A stretch of DNA of 43,985 nucleotides from positions 1-43,985 of IMG/VR virus record IMGVR_UViG_3300032086_001355. One strand, written 5' to 3'. Both the position numbers and the translations under genes were made by a program. Under the pieces are notes generated by a model. The model searched no databases, was not told the DNA's origin, and worked only from the letters and a program-made list of their open reading frames with translations. The stretch comes from a virus. Below, piece after piece: positions 12,715 to 21,118 of this stretch. How positions within the stretch are numbered: the stretch's first letter is position 1; every line of letters starts with the position of its first letter.

Positions 12715-14727
12715 ATGAGAGTATTCGACATTGAGTCAGACGGACTCTTGCAGGGACAGACGGATGACGACCAAGTCATCACGAAGTTACACTGCATCAA
12801 CGGAATAGACCGCCGCACAGGTCGCGAGTTACGCTTCACTGACCACGAGTTCTATCAGGACCTCGATGGTAACTACACGTCCACCCGCACACCACGTGAC
12901 GGTGACCTGCAAGCAGGCATCGAGTGGCTGCGGGGTGACGAAACTGGTGGGCACAACATCATTGGCTATGACATCCCGGCGATCATGTACCTGTACCCTG
13001 ACGCTGACCTGAACCCTGTTGGGTTCGACAGTCAGGTACTCGGCAAGTTAGCCGTGCCCAACCTGAAGGACCACGACTTCGCGAACATCCGCAAGGGTAA
13101 GTTCGACAAGTCATTCCGTGCCGGGGCGAACACGCTCAAGTCATGGGGCATACGAGTAGGCAAGCACCTGAAGGCCGACTTCGATCCCAAGAACTACGGG
13201 CACACTTGGAAGACGATGCCGTTCACGCAGGAGATGGACGAGTACTGCATGGATGACGTGCGTACCAACGTGGACGTGATCGAGTTCCAAGAGAAACGAC
13301 TGGCTGACTGCCCCATCGCAGTACAGCTGGAGCTTGAGACTGCCGAGATCATCAAGTGGCAGGAGCGGGTAGGCATACGATTCAACACAGAGGCCGCAGA
13401 AGAACTGGCTCGCGAGCTGTACTCCAAGCAGCACGAGCTGGAACTCAAGGCCAGAGAGAGCTTCGCGCCCTTCTACAAGAAGGACGGCAAGCGTAAGGTC
13501 CCAGCGAAACCTCATCGTCGCTTCAAGGTTGACCAACGCGGTGCTGTCACACGAAAGGTGAAGGGCGCGGAGCAGCGGGGGTGGTGGTGTACGACTGTCG
13601 GTGAGCATCAGCCCATCGTCATGGTCGAGTTCAACCCCGGCTCACGTGTGCAGATCGAGAACAGGCTGAGGTGGAAGTACGACTGGGAACCCACTGAGCT
13701 GACGAAGGAAGGACGGGCGAAGATCGACGAGGAAACTCTCGGCTCGCTACCATTCCCCGAGACGCAGACCATCTCGGAATACATGACGGTGCAGAAGCGC
13801 CTGTCTCAACTGGCCGAGGGATCACAAGCGTGGCTCAAGGCTGTCAAGAAGAACGGGAGGATATATGGCCGTGTGGATCAACTTGGTACGGGGACCGGGC
13901 GCATGTCGCACTTCGGTCCTAATCTTGCTCAGGTTCCTAAGTCTGGTAAGCCTTATGGTCACGAGTGTCGCGGTCTGTTTATTGCTGATCCCGACCGTGT
14001 CATTGTGGGTTGTGACGCGGATGCTCTCGAACTACGTATCCTCGCCCATTTCCTTGCCCGCTTCGACGGGGGCGCTTACGTACAGACGGTACTCGATGGC
14101 AATAAAGAAGATGGGACGGACATGCACTCGCGCAATCGGGACGCTGTCGGCCTACTGCAACGAGACACTGCGAAGACGTGGTTCTATGCGTTCATCTACG
14201 GCGCTGCGGACTTCAAGCTGGGGACCGTCGTCATGTCCGAATGGGATGCCGACAAGCTCATCAAGTTCTACAAGGCGTTCCCACCCGGACAGCGCAGGCG
14301 TAGCAAGATCGTCGCAATCGGTAAGCGATCCCGCTCACGCCTCATGTCCTCACTACCTGCCTTCAAACGACTTGTCGACACAGTGCATGCTGCCGCCGAA
14401 CGGGGCTATCTGCATGGACTCGACAAGCGGCAGGTGCCAGTACGGGCGAAGCACTCTGCCCTTAACTTCCTCTGCCAAGGAGCAGGGGCACTCGTGATGA
14501 AGAAGGCACTGGTCATCATGTTCCAGAAGTACAGACAGGAGAAGTTGGATGTGCGTCCACTACTTAACGTACATGACGAGGTGCAGCACAGCACCCCAAG
14601 GGAGGAAGCAGAAGATGTTGGACGGATTGCAGCACAGGCGATCACCGAGGCAGGAGAATTCTTCGGACTTAGATGTCCACTTGCCGGGGACTATGCGGTC
14701 GGACTATCTTGGAACGAAACCCATTAG
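12715..14727 (+). CDS. DNA polymerase (T7 gp5-like, family A)
   Basis: Replicative polymerase of 670 residues (T7 gp5 has 704). The N-terminal 3'-5' exonuclease carries Exo I DIESDG (Asp5, Glu7) and a later YCMDDV segment resembling Exo III. The polymerase domain has RMSHFGPNLAQVP, motif A CDADALELR with catalytic Asp434, motif B RDTAKTWFYAFIYGA, and motif C VHDE with catalytic Asp621. The thumb region should bind host thioredoxin if the T7 model holds; that is not readable from sequence alone. ATG at 12715. Confidence 0.97.
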   Translation: MRVFDIESDGLLQGQTDDDQVITKLHCINGIDRRTGRELRFTDHEFYQDLDGNYTSTRTPRDGDLQAGIEWLRGDETGGHNIIGYDIPAIMYLYPDADLNPVGFDSQVLGKLAVPNLKDHDFANIRKGKFDKSFRAGANTLKSWGIRVGKHLKADFDPKNYGHTWKTMPFTQEMDEYCMDDVRTNVDVIEFQEKRLADCPIAVQLELETAEIIKWQERVGIRFNTEAAEELARELYSKQHELELKARESFAPFYKKDGKRKVPAKPHRRFKVDQRGAVTRKVKGAEQRGWWCTTVGEHQPIVMVEFNPGSRVQIENRLRWKYDWEPTELTKEGRAKIDEETLGSLPFPETQTISEYMTVQKRLSQLAEGSQAWLKAVKKNGRIYGRVDQLGTGTGRMSHFGPNLAQVPKSGKPYGHECRGLFIADPDRVIVGCDADALELRILAHFLARFDGGAYVQTVLDGNKEDGTDMHSRNRDAVGLLQRDTAKTWFYAFIYGAADFKLGTVVMSEWDADKLIKFYKAFPPGQRRRSKIVAIGKRSRSRLMSSLPAFKRLVDTVHAAAERGYLHGLDKRQVPVRAKHSALNFLCQGAGALVMKKALVIMFQKYRQEKLDVRPLLNVHDEVQHSTPREEAEDVGRIAAQAITEAGEFFGLRCPLAGDYAVGLSWNETH

Positions 14728-14746
14728 GTATCAGGGGATCGGCGGG

Positions 14747-15229
14747 ATGCAGACCAAGGACCCGGTCGAGAGACGTGAGTACTACACGTGGAACAACGCG
14801 ATCAAGCGTCTCTCGTACGGTATCGCAGGGAGCAGGAAGGCATACGATGCGCTCAACAAACAGGACCGCATTGATGTACGGACGGTGGCCAAGCAGCTGC
14901 ACGAGCTGGGCAAGGACATACCCACGGCTGTCGAAGCAGAGAAGACCAACAAGCAGGGGTTCGTGTACGTCATCACCAACAAGTCGGCGTTCCCCGGATT
15001 CGTGAAGATAGGCCGAGCGTTCAACCCGGAGTCACGGCTCAGGGGGTACCAGACAGGGTGCCCCTTCCGTGGCTACAGGCTGGCACATGCGGTGTACTTC
15101 CACGACTGTCATCAGGCAGAGCTTGAGATACACGCAAGGCTTGACCGCTTGCGCATGCGAGGCGAGTGGTTCAAGGTCACGAGTGACGAAGCAAGTCACG
15201 AAATCAACCAACTAAGAGAGGTCCTATAA
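14747..15229 (+). CDS. GIY-YIG-like nuclease domain protein (T5orf172/MUG113 type)
   Basis: The C-terminal half has the T5orf172/MUG113 signature: GFVYVITN, VKIGRAFNPESRL, AELEIHARL and GEWFKV. These parallel the Tyr, Arg, Glu and His of the GIY-YIG nuclease fold. The N-terminal 60 residues (YYTWNNAIKRLSYG) are a separate helical part. It sits between DNA polymerase and exonuclease, a common landing site for homing-type insertions, but no split gene is seen. ATG 14747 is 20 bases behind the polymerase stop; ATG 14693, overlapping the polymerase gene, is an alternative. Confidence 0.75.
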   Translation: MQTKDPVERREYYTWNNAIKRLSYGIAGSRKAYDALNKQDRIDVRTVAKQLHELGKDIPTAVEAEKTNKQGFVYVITNKSAFPGFVKIGRAFNPESRLRGYQTGCPFRGYRLAHAVYFHDCHQAELEIHARLDRLRMRGEWFKVTSDEASHEINQLREVL

Positions 15230-15654
15230 TGTGGGCGAAAATCATAGCAACACTCACGGGTCAGACCGTCGAGGCTGTGCTGAACTATCAGACAGCGAAG
15301 CGTACCCTGAAAGCGAACATCGAACTGGAACGACTCAAGGGCAAGGCAGAGTACGAGAGGGCCAAGAGCCAGCGGGCCAGCGAGAGCGAGGGGTACGACC
15401 ACCAGTGGGAGATGGAGAGCCTCAAGAACTCGGGATGGAAAGACGAGTGGGTGCTGGTTGTATTGTCTATCCCAATGGTTCTGTCCTTTATTCCGGTCAC
15501 TGTCGAATACGTGAACCGGGGATTTGCTGTGCTGGAGTCAACCCCAGTATGGTACCGTGTCGTAGTTGCGAGTGTCTATCTCGCCACTTTCGGCCTGAGA
15601 CTATGGCGACGTGACGTGAGCAAGGGCACCAACCTGATCGAGCAGATCAAATGA
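15229..15654 (+). CDS. membrane protein, possible holin (GTA 3-TM holin-like), 141 aa
   Basis: ATG at 15229 overlaps the preceding TAA. A long charged helical N-terminus (residues 1-70, rich in Lys, Glu and Arg) is followed by hydrophobic segments at about 74-95 and 106-126, with STPVWYRVVV between, and a short basic tail. The layout resembles 3-TM holins known from gene transfer agents and phages. A second holin candidate lies at 38220. The assignment is tentative; it could instead be a membrane anchor with no lysis role. Confidence 0.6.
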   Translation: MWAKIIATLTGQTVEAVLNYQTAKRTLKANIELERLKGKAEYERAKSQRASESEGYDHQWEMESLKNSGWKDEWVLVVLSIPMVLSFIPVTVEYVNRGFAVLESTPVWYRVVVASVYLATFGLRLWRRDVSKGTNLIEQIK

Positions 15655-15833
15655 AGACGTGGCTATGCGATGACCGGAACGACAACTCCGTGTTCATCAG
15701 GGCAGCCAGCTGGGACGAGGCACAGGACATGTGCTTCGGTTCCGGCCTGCGTCTGGTTGGCGAACACGTACCCCTAACCGAGGAGCAGGCACGCGCCCCG
15801 CTCTGGCTTACCGAAGGAGAGACATTGCAATGA
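15651..15833 (+). CDS. small acidic protein, 60 aa, unknown function
   Basis: ATG at 15651 overlaps the previous TGA. The pattern MKTWLCDDRNDNSVFIRAAS, WDEAQDMCFGSGLRLVGEH is a strand-strand-helix arrangement seen in small phage proteins of unknown role. The C-terminus ends in EGETLQ and overlaps the exonuclease start (ATGA). Confidence 0.65.
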   Translation: MKTWLCDDRNDNSVFIRAASWDEAQDMCFGSGLRLVGEHVPLTEEQARAPLWLTEGETLQ

Positions 15834-16612
15834 GTAAGACAATCCTACTTGACGCTGACATCGTGGCGTACAAGGTAGCGTGCATCAACCAGAAGGACTA
15901 CGACTTCGGGGACACTGGCAGTGCCCGTGTGCTTGAGCATGACAAGTGCCTTGCGCAGACCGAGGAGTTGATCGCGGAGTACTGCGAGAGGACTGGCGCT
16001 TCACGTGCCGTGGTCTGCCTGTCTGACCCGAAGAACAACTTCAGGAAGGAACTGGATGCCACCTACAAGGCCAACCGCAAGGGTGTGGAGAAACCCGAGA
16101 TGCTACAGTGGGTGAAGGACTACCTCGCTCACGAGTATCCCACCTTCATCCGGCCATTTCTGGAAGCTGACGACTGCATGGGCATACTGGCCCTGCGCCC
16201 GAGACTCTTGGGTAGTCGATATGCTGGCGACGAGGTCATCATGGTGTCCGAGGACAAGGACATGCGGACGGTACCGGGCAAGCTGTACAACCCCAACCAG
16301 TACCAGCTTGGAGTCATCGACATCAGCGTCGAGGATGCCAACAGGTTCCACATGTACCAGACTATCTGCGGCGACCCGACTGACGGGTACCCCGGAGTCA
16401 AGGGAGTCGGCCCCAAGTCTGACTTCGTGACCTACCTCATGGAGGACGCAGAGCCTGATGAGTTCTGGGATGTCGTACTCGAAGCCTATGCCTCGAAGGG
16501 GCAGAACGAGGACGACGCTATCCTTCAGGCACGGCTGGCTCACATCCTCTGGGATACCAGCTACAACTTCAAGACAAAGGGCATTCGCCTTTGGCAGCCG
16601 TACTGGCTGTAA
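15830..16612 (+). CDS. 5'-3' exonuclease (T7 gp6-like, FEN family)
   Basis: ATG at 15830 follows GAAGGAGAG. The 260 residues show the FEN/5'-nuclease arrangement: LLDADIVAYK near the N-terminus, FRKELDATYKANRKG in the arch region, EADDCMGILA, SEDKDMRTVPG, then GDPTDGYPGVKGVGPKS as the helix-3-turn-helix DNA-binding motif. The acidic residues of these motifs bind two metal ions. In T7 the enzyme degrades host DNA, removes primers and supports recombination. It is the last gene before the structured RNA and terminator. Confidence 0.93.
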   Translation: MSKTILLDADIVAYKVACINQKDYDFGDTGSARVLEHDKCLAQTEELIAEYCERTGASRAVVCLSDPKNNFRKELDATYKANRKGVEKPEMLQWVKDYLAHEYPTFIRPFLEADDCMGILALRPRLLGSRYAGDEVIMVSEDKDMRTVPGKLYNPNQYQLGVIDISVEDANRFHMYQTICGDPTDGYPGVKGVGPKSDFVTYLMEDAEPDEFWDVVLEAYASKGQNEDDAILQARLAHILWDTSYNFKTKGIRLWQPYWL

Positions 16613-16619
16613 CGAACAA

Positions 16620-16687
16620 GTAGGCAGTCGGATAACAGGGAGGCAGGCACTCCGGGTACCACGCTCGGACAGTGCCTCCCGGCCTAC
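16620..16687 (+). other. highly structured intergenic RNA element
   Basis: The outer stem GTAGGC (16620-16625) pairs with GCCTAC (16682-16687). Inside, GGGA (16638-16641) pairs with TCCC (16677-16680) and GGCACT (16646-16651) with AGTGCC (16671-16676). An inner CCG/CGG can close the loop. The element sits eight bases behind the exonuclease stop and directly before the terminator, so it forms the 3' end of the middle transcript. It may protect that end or be a processing site; role inferred. Confidence 0.6.
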
Positions 16688-16697
16688 ATGTGCCTCA

Positions 16698-16739
16698 CCC
16701 ACCCCACGTCGATGCGTGGCTCTGGGTGGGGCTTTTTTT
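16698..16739 (+). terminator. rho-independent terminator after the DNA-metabolism genes
   Basis: The stem CCCACC-CCACG pairs with CGTGG and GGTGGG, with loop TCGATG and a small internal loop (CTCTG), and is followed by GC and seven T. It is a typical bacterial intrinsic terminator separating exonuclease from the structural genes. Confidence 0.85.
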
Positions 16740-16744
16740 CGCAC

Positions 16745-16780
16745 GTAAGTCATTGATTTAGAGGGGGGGCCACCCCCAGA
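16745..16780 (+). promoter_or_regulatory. GTAAGTCATTGATT plus G7 hairpin element, copy 5 (possible phage promoter)
   Basis: GTAAGTCATTGATT (16745-16758) is followed by TAGA, seven G, CCA and CCCCCAGA. The same 14-mer with the same following repeat occurs at 41827-41862 and nowhere else I could see. Both lie directly before a transcription unit: here the structural genes, there the terminal leader. An AT-containing 17-base block followed by a G-rich start is the general shape of T7-type promoters, so I infer a phage promoter. The hairpin arm here is CCACCCCC instead of CCAACCCC, still pairing with the G tract. Confidence 0.45.
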
Positions 16781-16820
16781 AGGCACGCCCCCTCTAACTG
16801 TAACCCCCCGGAGAACGCGA

Positions 16821-16997
16821 ATGCGTGCAATACCCACAGATTCCGAGAGTTTACTTGCCCAGCTGGAAGAACAATACCCCCCTCGTTGCCGTCGTCCTGA
16901 TGAATCAGAGCGCGATCACGAGAGGTACGCTGGAAAGGTTGACCTCATCACCGAGATACGCTCCCGACTGGACCGTATGCCATCCACCACATATTAG
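16821..16997 (+). CDS. conserved T7-like small protein, 58 aa, upstream of the portal block
   Basis: ATG at 16821 follows CCGGAGAA. The sequence (LLAQLEEQYPPRC, RPDESERDHERYAGKVDLI) has the layout of a short helical protein found before the portal gene in many Autographiviridae phages. Its function is unknown; a minor virion or assembly role is inferred from place. The frame includes a CTGATGA that is not part of a ribozyme. Confidence 0.65.
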   Translation: MRAIPTDSESLLAQLEEQYPPRCRRPDESERDHERYAGKVDLITEIRSRLDRMPSTTY

Positions 16998-17006
16998 GAG
17001 ATGCTC

Positions 17007-17276
17007 ATGTGCAAAGCACCTAAGCCTCCGAAACCGAAAGACCCCAAGAAACCTCAGTTCCTGCGTAACAGGTACCTCGATGAGTTCATTGGTGGTCGTG
17101 GTGTAGACTCAATACGCACAGGACGTTCGTCACTGCGCATCCCAATGGGCGAAGCTGCCACAGGTGGCCGACAGATTGGCGAGAGCCTCGTCGACAACTC
17201 CCCATCCCCAGTTCCCCGTCCGAATCCTACCGGACCACGTCGACCCAGACGCAGGGACAACACACACGAACGATAA
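17007..17276 (+). CDS. probable tail assembly/virion protein (T7 gp7.3-like), 89 aa
   Basis: ATG at 17007 follows TTAGGAG at 16994-17000; ATG 17001 is too close. The protein starts MCKAPKPPKPKDPKK, is Pro/Lys/Arg-rich and has a GRSSLRIPMG segment typical of small basic virion proteins encoded just before the portal gene in T7-like phages. T7 gp7.3 (99 residues) is needed for tail assembly and adsorption. The assignment rests on position and composition. Confidence 0.55.
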   Translation: MCKAPKPPKPKDPKKPQFLRNRYLDEFIGGRGVDSIRTGRSSLRIPMGEAATGGRQIGESLVDNSPSPVPRPNPTGPRRPRRRDNTHER

Positions 17277-17285
17277 GGACACATC

Positions 17286-18794
17286 ATGGCTACTGCGAAG
17301 GAACGGTTCACTACCCTGAACTCGAAGCGTGACCAAGTACTACAGCGTGGTCGTGATTGTGCGGACATCACCATCCCGGCACTCATGCCGCCCGAAGGTG
17401 CTGACGAGAACACGTCCCTGTCCACCCCATATCAGAGCCTCGGCTCACGTGGCGTGAACAACCTCACGTCCAAGCTCAGGCTCGCCCTGTTCCCACCCGG
17501 CAACCCGTTCTTCCGCTTCCAGATTGAGCCGGAGACACTGGCGTTGATCGGCGGTGAGGACCCAGAGGCTGCCGAAGCTATCGAAGCTGCCATGCAGCAG
17601 CTTGAGAACGACGCACTGCGCCTGCTTGAAGGTGGCACCGACTCGGTGATCCTTCATTCGGCCATCAAACAACTCGTGGTGACAGGCAACGTCCTGCTCC
17701 ACATGCCTAAGAGCGAGGAGTCTCGCATCTTCAGGCTACAGAACTACGTTGTGGTACGTGACGCATCAGGCAACTGGTACGAGATCGTAACACAAGAGAA
17801 AGTCTCTAAGTACACACTGCCCGACGACGCAAAGGGATTGCTCGTTGAAGCAGAGAACGATGGCGACGAGGATGTCACCATATACACACACGTCCGCAAG
17901 GAAGGCAACAAGGCTGTGTGGTACCAAGAGATAGACGAGAAGGAAATCCCCGGCTCTCAGGGCCGTACGTCCTACGACAACTCCCCGTTCATCCCGCTCA
18001 GGTGGGCTGCGTTGGAGAACGAGAACTATGGTCGTGGTCACTGCGAGGAATACCTCGGTGATCTGCGCTCACTCGAAGACCTGTCGAAGGACCTCGTGTC
18101 TTTCTCAGCTGCTGCCGCCAAGGTTATCTTCCTTGACCGCCCCAACTCCACGACTGACCTCGAAGCACTGCAAGATGCAGAGTCGGGTGAGTTTGTTGAG
18201 GGCAACATCGAAGACATCGGCGTACTCCAGCTGAATAAGTTCCACGATTTCCAAGTCGCCAAAGCACAGATCGACGATCTGTCACTCAGACTGTCCCACG
18301 CATTCCTGCTGACCACGGGCACCGTCCGTAACGCGGAACGTGTGACCGCCGAAGAAATTCGGATGCAGGCACAGGAACTCGAAGACGTACTGGGTGGTGT
18401 CTACACCGTCCTTGCCGCTGAACTACAACACAAGGTGGTTCGCAGGCTCATCGAGCGCCTGAAATCCCAAGGACGGTTCCCTACTCTGCCGTCAGGTGCA
18501 GTGAACCCGGTCATCGTGACTGGATTCGAGGCACTCGGACGTGGCCACGAGCTGAACAAACTCCGTCAGTACTTTGCTGATGGTGTTGGTATGTTCGGTG
18601 AAGCATTCATGGCTGAGTTTGACCCAGCAGCAGTAGCAGACAGATTGTCAACACATCACAACGTCGACGTTCAAGCACTTCGCAAGACCGACGAAATGAA
18701 AGAGGCCGAAACCCAGCAGCAGCAGACAGCTATGGTAGCTGACAAAGCGGTTGGACCCGTAGCCGGAGCAATGGCTAAGGGCATGGTCGAATAA
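17286..18794 (+). CDS. portal (head-tail connector) protein, T7 gp8-like
   Basis: 502 residues (T7 gp8 has 536). Landmarks: RDCADITIPALMPPEG, the TPYQSLGSRGVNNLTSKL segment, FPPGNPFFRF, and RNAERVTAEEIRMQAQELE near the C-terminal third, all typical of podovirus portals. Twelve copies form the ring through which DNA enters and leaves and on which the scaffold and tail assemble. It starts with ATG at 17286 behind AAGGAC. The C-terminus is Gln-rich. Confidence 0.96.
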   Translation: MATAKERFTTLNSKRDQVLQRGRDCADITIPALMPPEGADENTSLSTPYQSLGSRGVNNLTSKLRLALFPPGNPFFRFQIEPETLALIGGEDPEAAEAIEAAMQQLENDALRLLEGGTDSVILHSAIKQLVVTGNVLLHMPKSEESRIFRLQNYVVVRDASGNWYEIVTQEKVSKYTLPDDAKGLLVEAENDGDEDVTIYTHVRKEGNKAVWYQEIDEKEIPGSQGRTSYDNSPFIPLRWAALENENYGRGHCEEYLGDLRSLEDLSKDLVSFSAAAAKVIFLDRPNSTTDLEALQDAESGEFVEGNIEDIGVLQLNKFHDFQVAKAQIDDLSLRLSHAFLLTTGTVRNAERVTAEEIRMQAQELEDVLGGVYTVLAAELQHKVVRRLIERLKSQGRFPTLPSGAVNPVIVTGFEALGRGHELNKLRQYFADGVGMFGEAFMAEFDPAAVADRLSTHHNVDVQALRKTDEMKEAETQQQQTAMVADKAVGPVAGAMAKGMVE

Positions 18795-18812
18795 CACAAC
18801 GAGGAGAGTAAA

Positions 18813-19115
18813 ATGTCAGAAGGCACCAAACGCGAGTACCGCATCTCATCTGAAGATGCCGCTCGCCCGAAAGCGGACCTCAATTCTGAGCCGCACTACT
18901 TTGCACAGGGCCTCAAGCCCAAGGCACGGCACGCAGTAGGCACCACGTACGTCGACAACAAGGACGGATCGTGTACCAAGAACGTCGAGTACAATGACGG
19001 CGTTGTCGTCAGCATTTCAGTCCACCCGGAGAACCCGGATTGTGTGGCTGCGCTGGCGGCCCAAGCTACGGCCAAGACCCGTACCCCAACGAAGCCGAAA
19101 AGCTCGAAGGAGTAA
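18813..19115 (+). CDS. small protein between portal and scaffold, 100 aa
   Basis: ATG at 18813 follows CGAGGAGAG. The protein has a central strand-rich domain (VGTTYVDNKDGSCTKNVEYN, VVSISVHPENPD) and a basic Thr/Lys-rich tail (TKPKSSKE). No membrane segment. T7 has no direct counterpart at this point; several related phages have unnamed proteins here. A minor head role is possible but unproven. Confidence 0.7.
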   Translation: MSEGTKREYRISSEDAARPKADLNSEPHYFAQGLKPKARHAVGTTYVDNKDGSCTKNVEYNDGVVVSISVHPENPDCVAALAAQATAKTRTPTKPKSSKE

Positions 19116-19118
19116 CCC

Positions 19119-19916
19119 ATGACTGATGCAATCATCCCTAACGGTGGTGGTGTCCCGTCTGACGGTTCGCCTGAAGGCCACAATGAGGCAATGCTGAAGA
19201 TGTCGGAACCTGAAGGCGCGGCTCCCGCTGCGGAACCTGAAGGCGACGTACCAGCACGGCCCGATAATGTTCCAGAAAAATTCTGGGACGCTACAAAAGG
19301 TACAGTCAACACCGAGGCACTGCTCAAGGCACAGGCTGACGCTGAAGCTGCACTCCGACGCGCACAGAATGGCGAACCGGAAGATAAACCAGAAGGTGAA
19401 CCGGAAGCTGCACCTGAAGCACAGGTCAATGTCGTCGAGAATGCGTCCGCTGAGTTTGCCGAGAAGGGTGAACTGTCGGATGGCACGTTCGAGGCGCTTG
19501 AGAAGGTCGGCCTATCCCGTGACATGGTCAATGAGTACATTGCTGGCCAGACTGCAATCATCACGCAGCTGGACAACGCAGCGTTCGAGCCGTTCAACGG
19601 TGAGGACGGGTACAAAGAGGCTATCAACTGGGCAGCTGACAACCTGACCGACGAGGAGAAGCAGGCACTGAACGTGCAGCTCACCTCGAATCAGGCTGGC
19701 ATCGTATCCCAAGGTGCAAAAGCACTGGCAAAAATCTACGCCGAGAACATCGACGTGGAACCAAGCACGATTCGCGGCAACTCCAACGGAGCAACCGCAG
19801 GTGGTGTCTACAATTCGTCACGTGAAATGATGAAGGACATGGCATCATCCAAGTACAAGACCGACTCGGCGTTTCGCCGGGAAGTGCAGGAGAAATTGGC
19901 ACGGTCTAACATATAA
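19119..19916 (+). CDS. scaffolding (capsid assembly) protein, T7 gp9-like
   Basis: 265 residues (T7 gp9 has 307), very acidic and rich in Glu, Pro and Ala in the N-terminal half (EPEDKPEGEPEAAPEAQ), helical in the second half. It ends with a basic stretch (FRREVQEKLARSNI) that would contact the capsid protein. Scaffolds of this kind direct procapsid assembly and then leave. Position between portal and capsid confirms the role. ATG at 19119. Confidence 0.9.
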   Translation: MTDAIIPNGGGVPSDGSPEGHNEAMLKMSEPEGAAPAAEPEGDVPARPDNVPEKFWDATKGTVNTEALLKAQADAEAALRRAQNGEPEDKPEGEPEAAPEAQVNVVENASAEFAEKGELSDGTFEALEKVGLSRDMVNEYIAGQTAIITQLDNAAFEPFNGEDGYKEAINWAADNLTDEEKQALNVQLTSNQAGIVSQGAKALAKIYAENIDVEPSTIRGNSNGATAGGVYNSSREMMKDMASSKYKTDSAFRREVQEKLARSNI

Positions 19917-20132
19917 GTCCCTCCGTCCGTGTGTCCTCTCCTCCACACAGACACAAAGTCCTGTCCCTGCAATGGGGGCAGGCACCTCATTCCACCGCAG
20001 GTTGGCCAACGTGCGGTATAACTCCCCGTTTCAAGCTACGTCGAAGACTCCGGTGCTGTCGGACAATCTGCGTATTGTTAGCCATGAAGCGATTCACCCT
20101 CCCTTTAACCCCCCATCCAAGGAATTCTCCTA
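19917..20132 (+). other. structured leader of the capsid gene
   Basis: No convincing gene. Three hairpins are visible: GTGTG/CACAC around 19930-19947; an 8-pair stem at 19960-19982 (CCTGTCCC with GGGGCAGG, one G-T pair); and CCGCA/TGCGG at 19995-20016, whose interior holds the perfect palindrome GTTGGCCAAC. The last 40 bases are unstructured and end in AAGGAATTCTCC before the ATG at 20133. A short ATG frame (20083-20142) overlaps the capsid start but codes only 19 residues. The leader may carry a phage promoter or stabilise the abundant capsid mRNA. Confidence 0.6.
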
Positions 20133-21077
20133 ATGGCTAACGCAACACCTTCACGTCTTGGTCAAGTCCAAGGCGCAGGCGACACTCGCGCCATGTTTGA
20201 GAAGGTCTTCGCAGGTGAGGTTCTGACCGCGTTCGAGACGAACACGATTCTGAAACCTTTGACCGAGCATAAGACCATCGCAAGCGGCAAGTCTGCCTCC
20301 TTCCCGGCTATCTACAAAGCATCTGCTGCCTACCACACGGCAGGCACCGAGCTTACGGGTACCGCCATCCAGCACAACGAAGTCACCATCTCGGTTGACG
20401 ACCAGTTGATCGCTGATACCTTCATCGCCAACATTGATGAAGCTATGAACCACTACGACGTACGCTCGCCGTACAGCTCTGAGCTTGGCCTCGCCCTCGC
20501 TCTGTTCTACGACAAGAACGTCGCTCGTAACATCGCCCGTGCTGCACGCGGCAACGCCCTGTTCTCTGCCGATACTGGTGGAACGCAGATCACTGATGCT
20601 GACTCTAACACGTCCGCTACTTCGCTGGCTGGTTCCATCTGGACCGCGAAGCAGACGATGGAAGAAGCTGATGTACCTGTCGAAGCTGTACCTGTTCAGG
20701 CTGTTGTTAAGCCCGCACAGTGGTACCTGCTTGCTCAGGAAAGCACGCTCGTTCTGAACCGTGACGTTGACGGCGACGGATCGTACTCGAAGGGTTCCTT
20801 CAGCATGATCGGTGGCGTAAACGTATCGCGTTCTAACGCTCTCCCGTTCGTCGACAGCTCTGCTGACCAGACGATCCCGTCCGCGTACCGCCTGAACATG
20901 TCGACCACGACTGGTCTGGTATTCGTCAGCCGCGCCGCCGCAACTGTACAGTTGATTGGCATGGCGACTGAAGAAATCTATGACGGTCGCCGTCAGGGCA
21001 CGTTGATGCTTGGCAAGATGGCCGTAGGTCATGGCCCGCTCATCAACAAGGCTGCGGTAGAAATCATCACGGCGTAA
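20133..21077 (+). CDS. major capsid protein, T7 gp10A-like
   Basis: 314 residues (T7 gp10A has 345) with the HK97-type fold expected for this family. Recognisable segments are RAMFEKVFAGEVLTAFE, LTEHKTIASGKSASFPAI, SVDDQLIADTFIANIDEA and RQGTLMLGKMAVGHGPL. It forms the icosahedral shell. No obvious slippery site with a long extension is present, so a 10B-type frameshift product is not supported. A UUCG-loop terminator lies behind it, as T-phi does in T7. Confidence 0.97.
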   Translation: MANATPSRLGQVQGAGDTRAMFEKVFAGEVLTAFETNTILKPLTEHKTIASGKSASFPAIYKASAAYHTAGTELTGTAIQHNEVTISVDDQLIADTFIANIDEAMNHYDVRSPYSSELGLALALFYDKNVARNIARAARGNALFSADTGGTQITDADSNTSATSLAGSIWTAKQTMEEADVPVEAVPVQAVVKPAQWYLLAQESTLVLNRDVDGDGSYSKGSFSMIGGVNVSRSNALPFVDSSADQTIPSAYRLNMSTTTGLVFVSRAAATVQLIGMATEEIYDGRRQGTLMLGKMAVGHGPLINKAAVEIITA

Positions 21078-21096
21078 GCTGGGTGATAACCCTTTC

Positions 21097-21118
21097 GGTT
21101 CCCCCTTCGGGGGGAATC
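21097..21118 (+). terminator. UUCG-loop terminator hairpin after the capsid gene
   Basis: The stem GGTTCCCCC/GGGGGAATC (with one G-T pair) is closed by a TTCG tetraloop, followed by the T-rich TTCACTTCTTT. Its position 20 bases after the capsid stop is the same as the T7 late terminator. It should reduce read-through into tail genes. Confidence 0.75.

Noticed and set aside
16897-16903. CTGATGA inside the 58-aa gene, resembling a hammerhead core
   Set aside because: No GAAA at stem II distance and no flanking stems; the bases are codons of the protein.
19931-20140. 69-codon frame in the capsid leader
   Set aside because: No ribosome binding site, covers three hairpins and overlaps the capsid start; composition not protein-like.
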